The position numbers and the translations under genes were made by a program. From contig JAEXYH010000092.1 of the NCBI GenBank assembly GCA_023451735.1, positions 1-64,000 on the forward strand: a stretch of DNA of 64,000 nucleotides. Reading direction: 5' to 3'. Below are positions 41,837 through 50,196 of this stretch, piece after piece; positions within the stretch are counted from its first letter, which is position 1; every line of letters starts with the position of its first letter. The notes beneath the pieces were generated by a model. That model searched no databases. It was given only the letters and a program-made list of their open reading frames with translations, and was not told the origin of the DNA. The stretch is from Pseudomonadota bacterium (GTDB lineage: Bacteria; Pseudomonadota; Alphaproteobacteria; Rhizobiales; Rhizobiaceae).

Positions 41837-42105
41837 GGCGGCAGGCTCGCACGCCGTCCCGATCTCCTGCAAGCCCCGAAAGCGAGTGCGGCTTCGCTTT
41901 CCACCGCGCGAATGGCAGTGGGCTCGGGGCAATGTTCTCGGCGGGCAAGGGGGCGGGGACCTGACCGAGAACGAAGTTGAATGCGCCGTGAGTGGTGGCG
42001 CACGAAATATGATGCGAAGGACCGAGGTGAAATCTGGCAAAGAATGCGCGGGCATTCCTGGACGATTCCCTTTCTGTGTGTCCTTATCGCGGCAATGTTT
42101 CCTTT

Positions 42106-43263
42106 CTACAGAAGCGACAGCTGGATGCCGCCGCCATTCGGGCGGATGAACAGGTCGTCGCGCAGATGCATGCCGCGTCGGGTAAGTCCCAGTCTCTTTG
42201 TCGCCATTTCGAAACGGCGGCCGATCTGCCAGGCATAGGGACCGGCGCCCTTCATCCGCTTGCCGAACTCGGCATCGTAATCCTTGCCGCCGCGCATCGA
42301 GCGGATCAGCGACATCACATGCCGGTAGCGATCCGGATAGTTGCGCAGCAGCCAGTCGCGGAACAGCGGGCTGACTTCCAGCGGCAGGCGCAAGAGCACG
42401 TAGCTCGCTTCCGTTGCCCCTGCCGCATGACCGGCATCGAGAATGCGCTCGATCTCGTGATCGTTCAGCGCCGGAATGATCGGGGAAGCCATGATCGCCG
42501 ACGGTATGCCGGCATCCGTCAGCGCCTTGATCGCTTCCAGCCGCTTGGCCGGTGTCGAGGCGCGCGGTTCCATCGTCCGCGCCAGCTTGCGGTCAAGCGT
42601 CGTCACCGAGATCCCGACCTTGGCGAGGCCCTTCGAGGCCATGTCGGACAGAATATCGATATCGCGCATGATGAGCGCCGACTTCGTTACGATCACCACC
42701 GGATGATTGGCCTTCTGCAGCACTTCGAGGATCTGGCGCATGATCCGCCATTCCCGCTCGATCGGTTGATAGGGATCGGTATTCGTGCCGATCGCGATCG
42801 CCCTGACCTTGTAATCCGGCTTGCTGAGTTCACGCTCAAGCAGCCGCGGCACGTCCGGCTTGGCAAACAGTTTCGCCTCGAAATCGAGGCCTGGCGAAAG
42901 GCCCATGAAACTGTGGGTCGGCCGGGCGAAGCAGTAGATGCAGCCATGTTCGCAACCGCGATAGGGATTGATCGAACGGTCGAAGCCGATATCGGGACTG
43001 TCATTACGGGTAATTGCCGTTTTCGGCTTTTCCACCTGTACTTCGGTGCGGAACGGTTCAAGTTCCTCCAGAGTCTGCCAGCCATCGTCAAAAGTCTCGC
43101 GCCGCTCCTCCTCGAAGCGTCCGCTCGGATTGAGACCAGCACCTCTGCCGCGGCGCCGATCAATCTCGATCCGCAGCCCGGACGATTGGACAAGTGCATC
43201 GGCAATGTCAGCCGTATGGGCGGGCGCAAACGCACCCTGCCGCAGTTGGGACAGCTCGGTCAT
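42106..43263 (-). CDS. PA0069-family radical SAM protein (SplB-related)
   Basis: A 385-residue radical S-adenosylmethionine enzyme. The cluster-binding motif is YRGCEHGCIYCFARP (C-x3-C-x2-C, about residues 103-117), as in spore photoproduct lyase relatives. AIAIGTNTDPYQPIERE and VVIVTKSALIMRDIDIL are typical of the COG1533 group. An N-terminal region of about 90 residues (RRRGRGAGLNPSGRFE) is specific to the PA0069 family. The substrate is unknown; DNA photolesion repair is a possibility from kinship with SplB. A LexA box lies 62 bases upstream of its start, consistent with a DNA damage role. Confidence 0.88.
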   Translation of the reverse strand: MTELSQLRQGAFAPAHTADIADALVQSSGLRIEIDRRRGRGAGLNPSGRFEEERRETFDDGWQTLEELEPFRTEVQVEKPKTAITRNDSPDIGFDRSINPYRGCEHGCIYCFARPTHSFMGLSPGLDFEAKLFAKPDVPRLLERELSKPDYKVRAIAIGTNTDPYQPIEREWRIMRQILEVLQKANHPVVIVTKSALIMRDIDILSDMASKGLAKVGISVTTLDRKLARTMEPRASTPAKRLEAIKALTDAGIPSAIMASPIIPALNDHEIERILDAGHAAGATEASYVLLRLPLEVSPLFRDWLLRNYPDRYRHVMSLIRSMRGGKDYDAEFGKRMKGAGPYAWQIGRRFEMATKRLGLTRRGMHLRDDLFIRPNGGGIQLSLL

Positions 43264-43324
43264 TGAAGGCTCCTGACGGGATCATTTCCCGTTCTCGATG
43301 ATTAAATTCCTACCCCTGAAATGA

Positions 43325-43339
43325 GAACAATGCAAGAAC
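43325..43339. promoter_or_regulatory. LexA (SOS) box, alphaproteobacterial type
   Basis: GAAC-AATGCAA-GAAC at 43325-43339 (GTTC-N7-GTTC on the minus strand) is an exact match to the LexA operator of alphaproteobacteria. A further GTTC at 43347-43350 makes GAAC-N7-GTTC with the second half-site. It lies 62 bases from the radical SAM start and 52 bases from the glycosyltransferase start, in the shared promoter region. Confidence 0.65.
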
Positions 43340-43390
43340 AAACTTTGTTCCTTGCTGGCTTTCCCCGTTTCTATGGGGTAAAGGTCAGAT

Positions 43391-43906
43391 ATGCTGACTG
43401 TTTTGATGGAATGCAGGGACCAGGAAGCCGAGCTTGCGCAGACGCTTTCGATCCTCGTCACGGCTGCCGTTGAGGGACTTGTAAGCGACGTGATCGTGCT
43501 CGATCACGCGTCACGCGATGGCTCGTCCCGCGTTGCGGATGCCGCTGGCTGCCGGTTTCACAGCCACTGGGATATCAAGGATGTTCTGCGCAGCGCGCGT
43601 GGCGAGTGGCTGCTGTTCATCGAGGCCGGTGCCCGCCCGCAAAGCGGCTGGATCGAGGAAGTGGTCGAGCATCTGGCGATCCACAAGCAGCCGGCGCGGT
43701 TTTCGCCGTCGCGCAATTATCGCCGTCCGTTCTTCCAGCGTATCGGTCGCAGTGTGCCGCCGCTGGAATATGGGCTGATCCTGCCGAAGAAGAGCGCCAT
43801 CGCCGCTGCCAAGTCCGGCATGAGCCTCGAGATGCTGGCAAAGGGGCAAAAGGCGACGAAGCTGATGAGCCAACTCATTCCGGCCTGGGTCGTCCGGACA
43901 CGCTGA
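43391..43906 (+). CDS. Glycosyltransferase family 2-like protein (short)
   Basis: A 171-residue protein with the beginning of a GT-A fold: MLTVLMECRDQEAELAQTL, then DVIVLDHASRDGSSRVADAAGC with the D..S.DGS motif of family 2 enzymes. The next part (ARGEWLLFIEAGARPQSGWI) replaces the usual DxD with EAG. At 171 residues it is much shorter than normal glycosyltransferases (250-400), so it may bind rather than transfer sugar. It has no membrane helix. It is convergent with moaB and divergent from the radical SAM gene. Confidence 0.75.
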   Translation: MLTVLMECRDQEAELAQTLSILVTAAVEGLVSDVIVLDHASRDGSSRVADAAGCRFHSHWDIKDVLRSARGEWLLFIEAGARPQSGWIEEVVEHLAIHKQPARFSPSRNYRRPFFQRIGRSVPPLEYGLILPKKSAIAAAKSGMSLEMLAKGQKATKLMSQLIPAWVVRTR

Positions 43907-43913
43907 CTTCAGC

Positions 43914-44462
43914 TTAGCTTTTCGCCCGCTTGAGATGCTCGTCCAGCCGCGGCAGGATCTCGACGAAATTGCAGGGCATGTGGCGATAGTCGAGCTGCGC
44001 CTTCAGTATCCCGTCCCAGGCATCCTTGCAGGCGCCGGGCGAGCCGGGAATGACGAAGATATAGGTGGCGTTGATCACGCCGCCTGTTGCGCGAGACTGG
44101 ATCGTCGATGTGCCGATCTTGTCGTAGGAAATCCGGTGAAAGACTTCCGAAAAGCCGTCCATCCGTTTTTCGAACAGCGGCTCCAGCGCTTCCGGTGTTA
44201 CATCACGGCCGGTAAAGCCGGTACCCCCGGTGGTGATGACGACATCGATCTCGGGATCGAGCGTCCATGCCGTCACCTGTCCGGCGATTTTTTCCCGGTC
44301 GTCGGTAACGATGGCACGAGCTTTCAGCAGATGCCCCGCCGCCTCGATGCGGTCGGCGAGCGTCTGGCCGGATTTATCATTCTCCATCGTCCGCGTGTCG
44401 GAGACGGTCAGCACGGCAATACCGAGCGGTATGAGGGAGCGGCTTTCGTCTATTCCGATCAT
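43914..44462 (-). CDS. moaB: Molybdenum cofactor biosynthesis protein MoaB
   Basis: MoaB belongs to the MogA/MoaB family that adenylylates molybdopterin before metal insertion. The protein has 182 residues. Family motifs are LTVSDTRTMENDKSGQTLAD, DVVITTGGTGFTGRDVTPEA (GGTG pterin/nucleotide site) and FVIPGSPGACKDAWDG. Its start overlaps the ispE stop by 4 bases, so it is the last gene of a TPR-ispE-moaB unit. No other molybdenum cofactor gene is near. Confidence 0.93.
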   Translation of the reverse strand: MIGIDESRSLIPLGIAVLTVSDTRTMENDKSGQTLADRIEAAGHLLKARAIVTDDREKIAGQVTAWTLDPEIDVVITTGGTGFTGRDVTPEALEPLFEKRMDGFSEVFHRISYDKIGTSTIQSRATGGVINATYIFVIPGSPGACKDAWDGILKAQLDYRHMPCNFVEILPRLDEHLKRAKS

Positions 44463-45439
44463 TTTTCTGCTCCGATCGTCTGTGCGGCGGCGAAATACCA
44501 GTCGGGCCGCTTGCGCTGAAGATTGGCCGCCGCCTGCGATGCTTCGGCGGATGTTTCAAACAGTCCGAAACATGTGGCCCCGGAGCCGGACATGCGCGTC
44601 AGCCATGCGCCTTCGGCGGCAATCATGCCGGAAAGCTCCGCGATCTCTGCCACCAGCGAGCGGGCCGGTGGCTCGAGATCGTTGCGCAGAGCGCCGAGAT
44701 CGGCGTGCCAGTCTCCGGTAAGGGCGGGAATCGTGGGATTGTTCTTGTTCGTCAACCGCCGAAAGATGTCCGGCGTCGATACGCCGCGAAGCGGATTGCC
44801 GAGCACAATCGCGAAGCACGGCATTGTATCGAGGATGGTGATGTCCTCGCCGATGCCTTTTGCGGCAAGCGGCTGGCTTTTCAGGCACATCGGCACGTCT
44901 GCGCCAAGCGAGAGGCCAAGAGAGGAAAGTTCTGTCTCGTTAAGTCCATCATCCCACAGGCGCGAAAGACCTCGCAATGTCGCTGCTGCATCGGCCGAGC
45001 CGCCACCGATGCCCGAGGCGATCGGCAGGTTCTTTTGCAGATGGATGGCAACCGAGGGCGCCGCCATGCCTTTGGCGGCAAGAACAGCGCGCAGCATGTC
45101 ACGCGCCTTCAGCACGAGGTTCTGCTGGTTCGAATCCGGATCGGGAGACAGGCCTTCACCGAACCGACCGGAAATCGAAAATACGTCCTTGTCGGAAAGC
45201 GCAAAACCCAGCCGATCTCCGGCAGGAGGAGCCGCATCGTCACGGCCCGAAGCCGCGGCGGCCGTAAAGGTCACGATACTGTCGAGAAGGTGATAACCGT
45301 CGGTGCGCTGGCCGATGGCATGCAGCGCCAGATTGATTTTCGCCGGTGCAAATTCGGTAAGCGCAAATTCGCCAAGGGCGAAGTCGAAAAGGCCCGCGTC
45401 TGTGGCGGGCCTGGTCGTGTCTGGAGACGTGTCGTGCAT
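44459..45439 (-). CDS. ispE: 4-diphosphocytidyl-2-C-methyl-D-erythritol kinase
   Basis: IspE phosphorylates CDP-methylerythritol in the non-mevalonate isoprenoid pathway. The protein has 326 residues, a little longer than the usual 290 because of an extra N-terminal segment (MHDTSPDTTRPATDAG). The substrate-binding FAPAKINLALHAIGQRTDGYH is near residue 30. The GHMP ATP site is LPIASGIGGGSADAAATLR (about residues 130-148), and LTRMSGSGATCFGLF is motif III. Its ATG shares one base with the stop of the TPR gene and its stop overlaps moaB by 4 bases. The polyprenyl synthase that uses its end product lies 2.5 kb upstream. Confidence 0.95.
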   Translation of the reverse strand: MHDTSPDTTRPATDAGLFDFALGEFALTEFAPAKINLALHAIGQRTDGYHLLDSIVTFTAAAASGRDDAAPPAGDRLGFALSDKDVFSISGRFGEGLSPDPDSNQQNLVLKARDMLRAVLAAKGMAAPSVAIHLQKNLPIASGIGGGSADAAATLRGLSRLWDDGLNETELSSLGLSLGADVPMCLKSQPLAAKGIGEDITILDTMPCFAIVLGNPLRGVSTPDIFRRLTNKNNPTIPALTGDWHADLGALRNDLEPPARSLVAEIAELSGMIAAEGAWLTRMSGSGATCFGLFETSAEASQAAANLQRKRPDWYFAAAQTIGAEK

Positions 45440-47274
45440 CACGACTTCTTGTCGGGCGCCGCCGGTGCAGGCGCGGGCTGAGCAGGCGTTTCCGTCTGGT
45501 TGCGCACGGTGTTGGTTGCATTCGGATCGAGCGGCGGCAGGCCGTTTTCGATCTTCTGCTTCACCTGTTCGCGGTTGACGTCTTCGCCTTCGGAAACAAG
45601 CGTCCGGTTCCACTGATAGACGGCTTCGAGCTTGCGTCCGACCCGCCAGTAGGCATCACCGAGATGGTCGTTGATCGTGGCGTCGCCGGCGCGCAGCTGG
45701 ATCGCCTTTTCCAGCTCCGTCACTGCTTCGTCGAAACGACCCATCCGGTAATAGGCCCAACCGAGCGAATCGACGATGTATCCGTCATCGGGGCGCGCAT
45801 CGACGGCAGCCTGAATCATCTTCAGGCCTTCGTCCAGGTTGAGGTTCATGTCGACCAGGGAATAGCCGAGATAGTTCAGAACCTGGGCCTGTTGCGGGTT
45901 CAGTTCCAGCGCCTTGCGGAAATTCGGTTCGGCCTTGGGCCAGTCCTTCAGGCGCTCATAGGCAATACCGCGCTGGAAGAAAACCGACCAGTCACCCGGC
46001 CGCGGCACGGAGCCTATGACCTCGATCGCCTTGTCGTAATTCGCAGCCATCTCCTTGTAGTCCTTCGCTTCGGAAAGGACGCTGCCATAGGCGATGTAGC
46101 TGCGGATGTCGGCCGGATCCGACGTGATCAACTCCTTCAGATGTTGCTTGGCTTCATCCAGTTTGCCGGTATCCGACAGTGTGATGCCGAGCTGAAGTTC
46201 GGAAATCCGCCGCATCGGCGAATCCTCCGGAACCTGTTCGTAGAAGGCGATGGCGCGTTGCGGCTGTTCCAGCTTTTCGGCAATGCCGCCGAGCATGATC
46301 AGCGTGTCGGCGCTTTTGTCGTCGAGCGCGTGGGAGATCTGCAGGTAGAGCGCCACCATGTCCTCGGCGCCTTGGCGGTTCAGCGCGCCGCCGATGGAAA
46401 ACAGCACGCCCGCGGCACCTTCCGCAGCGGTGGTGATCTGCTGCGTCGGCTTCTCGCCCTTTTCGATGCTCTGGCGCAGCGCCTTGAGCGGCGCGTAGTT
46501 GGAGATCATGCCGTCGCCGACGGAGATCGCATCGAGCGCCTTCTGTTTGTTGCCGGTCGAGGCTTCCAGACGTGCCAGCGCCATGACGGCGCGCATGAAC
46601 GTATCCGGCGCGGTCGCCACCGCGTCATTGTTGGTCACCGCCTTGTTGAGATATTGGCGGGCAGTCTGGATGTCACCGGTAACGATCGCCATCGCGCCGA
46701 GATGATAATCGGTGAAGACCTTGAACCAGGCCGGTCCCTTCAGCCCGTTGATCGTCGAGATCGCCTTCTTGCCCTTGCCGGCGCCGATATCGGCCCAGCC
46801 GGACAACAGAAGATGCGTCAACCGGTCGAGGTCGTTCGGTCCCTCATAGGCAAGGATTTTCTTTGCGCTATCGAATTTGCCGCTGCGCAGCGCTTCCAGC
46901 CCGCGTACGATCTTGGTCACGCGCTCGACGGCGGTATCGCCCTTCAGTGCCTCGGCTTCCTTCAATCCGTCGGCAAAATCGCCGTTCAAGAGAAGCGAGA
47001 TCATCAGCCGTTCGCGGATTTCCAGGTTGGCCGGTTCGAAATCGAGCGCCTTGCGATAGAGCGCGATCGCGGTCGGATAGTCGTGATCGACATCGGCTGT
47101 GCGGGCGGCCAGAAAGGCACCGGCGAAGGATTTCGCGTCGCGAGCTTCGAACGTCACGGCCTTCTCTTCGGCAGGCTTGGCCTCCGGCGTGGCAGCGCCC
47201 GCCACGGAGCCGAAAGCCAGACATGCCGCAAGCGCGACGCTGGAAAGCAGGAGATGACGGGGTGTCTGCCGCAT
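45439..47274 (-). CDS. Exported tetratricopeptide repeat protein
   Basis: A 611-residue periplasmic or secreted scaffold. A signal peptide (HLLLSSVALAACLAFGSVAG followed by AA) is at the N-terminus. About ten or more TPR units follow, such as DVDHDYPTAIALYRKALDFE near the start and FRKALELNPQQAQVLNYLGY, SLGWAYYRMGRFDEAVTELE and INDHLGDAYWRVGRKLEAVY near the end. A proline/alanine-rich tail closes it. ATG at 47274 is preferred since AAAGG lies 8 bases upstream; another ATG is 15 bases earlier. The partner is unknown. Such proteins commonly precede ispE in Rhizobiales. Confidence 0.88.
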   Translation of the reverse strand: MRQTPRHLLLSSVALAACLAFGSVAGAATPEAKPAEEKAVTFEARDAKSFAGAFLAARTADVDHDYPTAIALYRKALDFEPANLEIRERLMISLLLNGDFADGLKEAEALKGDTAVERVTKIVRGLEALRSGKFDSAKKILAYEGPNDLDRLTHLLLSGWADIGAGKGKKAISTINGLKGPAWFKVFTDYHLGAMAIVTGDIQTARQYLNKAVTNNDAVATAPDTFMRAVMALARLEASTGNKQKALDAISVGDGMISNYAPLKALRQSIEKGEKPTQQITTAAEGAAGVLFSIGGALNRQGAEDMVALYLQISHALDDKSADTLIMLGGIAEKLEQPQRAIAFYEQVPEDSPMRRISELQLGITLSDTGKLDEAKQHLKELITSDPADIRSYIAYGSVLSEAKDYKEMAANYDKAIEVIGSVPRPGDWSVFFQRGIAYERLKDWPKAEPNFRKALELNPQQAQVLNYLGYSLVDMNLNLDEGLKMIQAAVDARPDDGYIVDSLGWAYYRMGRFDEAVTELEKAIQLRAGDATINDHLGDAYWRVGRKLEAVYQWNRTLVSEGEDVNREQVKQKIENGLPPLDPNATNTVRNQTETPAQPAPAPAAPDKKS

Positions 47275-47450
47275 TGACGGGCCTTTCATGAAAGCTGGCG
47301 TGTCGGCGAAGCGTCGCCGCAGGAGTGCGCCGAATGATTCATAACAGAATGGCTTTTTTGAAGCAGGTCCGCAAGGAAATCTCCGTTATCCACGCCCGCC
47401 TGTCCAAACTGTGAACAGTGCGGAAAAGCCTGACAAATCGCTATATCGGG

Positions 47451-47933
47451 TCACGGAGTCGAGAGTGTGTGGCGAGGCTGATGGATGATCTTCAGCCGCG
47501 CAAGATCCTTTTCCCGGCCTGAAAGCCGAAAGATCGAAGCGACCTTGTCGAGACTGGCGACCGGGACCGTGGCGAAGCCTAATCGTCTCTCTACCGGCTC
47601 CCCGATATCGATCGCCTGCCATGCGTCATCCGTGAAGATCTCGAAATCGCTCATGATTTCGATCTCAAGCGGACACGGACGTGGATGCAGCAGGATTTTG
47701 GAGCGGAAGCGACCGCTGCCGCCATCCGCTTCATTGCGAAGATTTACTGCAGCACAAATCCTGTCGCAGTCGGTCGCCGATGCCAGGATGTCGATGTCGG
47801 AAAACGGTATGTCCCTGTAGCCGTGCAGGTAGAGCGCCGCGCCGCCGAAAATGCACCAGCGATCACGACAACTCGACATCAGTCCAGCAAGCCGGAGCAG
47901 GGTTTCTTCCAGAAGAGCCTCCGAAAAAACCAT
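47451..47933 (-). CDS. Nucleotidyltransferase-fold protein
   Basis: A 160-residue protein with the start of a polymerase-beta-like fold: WCIFGGAALYLHGYRDIPFS, then DIDILAS. The GG-(x)n-SDID pattern supplies two metal-binding acids. The third acid may be in LEIEIMSD. A helical end (ASIFRLSGREKDLARLKII) is like that of AbiEii- or MNT-type nucleotidyltransferases, some of which are antitoxins or toxins. No HEPN or AbiEi partner gene is adjacent. It lies 27 bases downstream of the polyprenyl synthase on the same strand. The substrate is unknown. Confidence 0.7.
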   Translation of the reverse strand: MVFSEALLEETLLRLAGLMSSCRDRWCIFGGAALYLHGYRDIPFSDIDILASATDCDRICAAVNLRNEADGGSGRFRSKILLHPRPCPLEIEIMSDFEIFTDDAWQAIDIGEPVERRLGFATVPVASLDKVASIFRLSGREKDLARLKIIHQPRHTLSTP

Positions 47934-47960
47934 GATCCGGTATCCGCTTTATGGCTGAGC

Positions 47961-48977
47961 TCAATTCACCCGCTGGATGGTAAAGTCGATGACTTCCATC
48001 ATCGCGTCCTTCAGCGGCCCGGCCGGCAGAGGTGCCAGCGCATCGCGGGCGATCTTGCCGTAATGCAGGGCTCTGGCGATCGTATCCTTCAGCGCATCGT
48101 GTCTGGTGATCAGGCCAAGCGCCTTTTCGAGGTTCTCGTCGCTGCTCTCGCCGTTTTCGATCGCGCTCCGCCAGAAAGCCTGTTCTTCCTGCGTGCCGCG
48201 GCGGAAGGCGAGGATGACGGGGAGGGTGATCTTGCCCTCGCGAAAATCGTCGCCGACGTTTTTGCCCAGATCGGCAGCATTGCCGCCGTAATCCAGCGCG
48301 TCGTCGACCATCTGGAAGGCGTAGCCCAAGTTCATGCCGTAGGAACGCAGTGCCGAACGGCTGGCCTTGTCGGCATTGGCGATGATCGGGCCGACTTCGG
48401 CTGCAGCGGCAAAGAGCGCCGCTGTCTTGGCGCGGATGACGGAGAGATAGTCATCCTCTGTCGTTTCCATGTTCTTGGCGACGGACAGCTGCAGCACTTC
48501 GCCCTCGGCGATCACTGCGGCGGCTGTCGCGAGCACGTCGAGCGCTTCGAGGGATCCGACATCGACCATCATCTTGAACGCCTGGCCGAGCAGGAAGTCG
48601 CCGACGAGAACGCTCGCCTGGTTGCCCCAGATCATCCGGGCGGTCGACTTGCCGCGGCGCAGATCGCTTTCGTCGACCACGTCGTCATGCAGAAGCGTCG
48701 CCGTGTGCATGAACTCGACGGAGGTTGCGAGCTTCACATGGCCTTCGCCCTGGTAGCCGAACATCGTGGCGGATGCGAGCGTCAGCATGGGGCGGAGCCG
48801 TTTGCCGCCCGAAGAGATCAGGTGGTTGGCCACTTCCGGGATCATCTGCACATCCGATCCGGCCTTGGAAAGGATCAGCTGATTGACGCGCTCCATGTCC
48901 GCCTTGGTCAGGTCGACCAGCGGCTTTACGGATGCAGATTTGTTTTTGCCTTCTTCAAGCGGTATTACGACGCCCAA
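47961..48977 (-). CDS. Polyprenyl diphosphate synthase (long chain)
   Basis: A 338-residue trans-prenyltransferase that extends farnesyl or geranylgeranyl diphosphate, probably to the octaprenyl or decaprenyl chain of ubiquinone. The first Asp-rich motif is ATLLHDDVVDESDLRRGK (DDxxD, about residues 92-109), and the second is YAFQMVDDALDYGGNAADLG. GGKRLRPMLTLASA precedes. The start is TTG at 48977, supported by GGGAGG 7 bases upstream. It is divergent from the DUF2007 gene. In rhizobia this enzyme supplies the ubiquinone-10 side chain, which is why decaprenyl is the likely product. Confidence 0.92.
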   Translation of the reverse strand: MGVVIPLEEGKNKSASVKPLVDLTKADMERVNQLILSKAGSDVQMIPEVANHLISSGGKRLRPMLTLASATMFGYQGEGHVKLATSVEFMHTATLLHDDVVDESDLRRGKSTARMIWGNQASVLVGDFLLGQAFKMMVDVGSLEALDVLATAAAVIAEGEVLQLSVAKNMETTEDDYLSVIRAKTAALFAAAAEVGPIIANADKASRSALRSYGMNLGYAFQMVDDALDYGGNAADLGKNVGDDFREGKITLPVILAFRRGTQEEQAFWRSAIENGESSDENLEKALGLITRHDALKDTIARALHYGKIARDALAPLPAGPLKDAMMEVIDFTIQRVN

Positions 48978-49076
48978 GTTCAGGCCTCCCTAGAAAAACT
49001 TACCCAACGACAATAGAAACTGGTCCATAGGGCGGCAAGGGCAAAACATAAAGCGATTTTCACGAAAGGGTGCCCG

Positions 49077-49298
49077 ATGATTGAGCTTATCCGCACGAAT
49101 GATGTCGTCACGCTGTCACTTGCGGAAAGCCTGATGAAGGATGCCGGCATACATTGTCTGGTCGCCGATCAGTCGATGAGCGTGCTGGAAGGGTCGCTCG
49201 GCCTCCTCCAGCGGCGTCTTCTGGTGGAGGAGGGACGGTCAGACGAGGCCCGCGACATCCTGCGCGACGCTGGCCTGGAGGCCGAACTGCGGCCATGA
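49077..49298 (+). CDS. DUF2007 family protein
   Basis: A 73-residue protein of the DUF2007 (putative signal-transducing) family. The pattern is MIELIRTNDVVTLSLAESLM, AGIHCLVADQSMSVLEGSLG and RRLLVEEGRSDEARDILRDA. The fold resembles a small ferredoxin-like domain. AAAGGG precedes the ATG. Its stop overlaps the start of the methyltransferase gene by 4 bases, so both are translated together. Function unknown. Confidence 0.85.
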   Translation: MIELIRTNDVVTLSLAESLMKDAGIHCLVADQSMSVLEGSLGLLQRRLLVEEGRSDEARDILRDAGLEAELRP

Positions 49299-50128
49299 AC
49301 GCACCCGATCTGACAAAGCCTGATCTACGGGAAACAACCTTCACCATCGACGCCTTTCATCGGGGGCGTTTTCACGTCGTACAGCCGAGAAATGAAGGGC
49401 ATCGCTCGGGCATAGACGCCATGCTGCTCGCCTCGCTCGTGGCGAGTGACGGGCCTTTGAGCGTGGCCGATCTTGGTTCCGGCGCAGGGGCGGCCGGCCT
49501 CGCGGTCGCTTCGCGGCTTGCAGGTGCCCACGTTCTGCTGATCGAGAAATTTCCGGTCATGGCGGATTATGCTCGAAAGAGCATCGAACTGCCCGAAAAC
49601 GCCTTTCTGGCAAACCGCGTGAAAGTGGTCGAGGCGGACGTGACGCTGACGGGCAAGGCCCGGCTCGCGGCAGGCCTTGACGACGAAGTTCACGATCACG
49701 TCATCATGAACCCGCCCTTCAATCATGCCGGTGATCGAAAGACGCCCGACAACCTGAAGGCTGAGGCGCATGCGATGACGCATGGCCTGTTCGAGACGTG
49801 GCTGAGGACGGCCGGTGCGATCATGAAGCCCGGCGGGCAGCTGTCGCTGATCGCAAGGCCGGAATCGATTGCCGATATTCTGGCAGCCTGCGGCAAGCGT
49901 TTCGGCGGCGTGGAGATCACGCCCGTCTATCCGCGCCCGGGCGAGGAGGCGACCCGTATCCTCGTAACGGCCATCAAGGGATCGCGGGCGCGGCTGCTTT
50001 TCCGGTCGCCGCTCGTCGTGCATGGTGCTGACGGCCATTCCTTTTTGCCCGATGTCGATGATCTCAATAACGGCCGCTCCGCCTATCGCCGCCGCGGCAA
50101 AACTGCGGATCGGTCCAAATTCGAGTGA
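49295..50128 (+). CDS. tRNA1(Val) (adenine(37)-N6)-methyltransferase-like protein
   Basis: A 277-residue SAM-dependent methyltransferase of the TrmN6/YfiC type. RNEGHRSGIDAMLLASLV is the N-terminal family mark (about residues 33-50). The SAM site is VADLGSGAGAAGLAVASRL (about residues 60-78). The catalytic motif for N6-adenine is HVIMNPPFNHAGDRKTPDN (NPPF, about residue 148). The usual target is A37 of tRNA-Val; activity on other RNAs is possible. Four-base overlap with DUF2007 upstream. Confidence 0.87.
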   Translation: MNAPDLTKPDLRETTFTIDAFHRGRFHVVQPRNEGHRSGIDAMLLASLVASDGPLSVADLGSGAGAAGLAVASRLAGAHVLLIEKFPVMADYARKSIELPENAFLANRVKVVEADVTLTGKARLAAGLDDEVHDHVIMNPPFNHAGDRKTPDNLKAEAHAMTHGLFETWLRTAGAIMKPGGQLSLIARPESIADILAACGKRFGGVEITPVYPRPGEEATRILVTAIKGSRARLLFRSPLVVHGADGHSFLPDVDDLNNGRSAYRRRGKTADRSKFE

Positions 50129-50196
50129 GAACCATTGCGTTTGCAGGGATATTACATACATCAACTCCCGGCTGAATAATGATGATGGGAGAAAAA

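Noticed and set aside
41837..42055. N-terminal extension of RNase HII (73 extra residues)
   Set aside because: Arg/Pro/Ser-rich, not like the family; the start at 41836 gives the normal length.
45664..47277. 537-codon plus-strand frame antisense to the TPR gene, and similar ones at 47685-49016, 34678-36201 and 17605-19152
   Set aside because: All are shadows of well-supported genes on the other strand, rich in Arg, His and Gln, with no domain signature.
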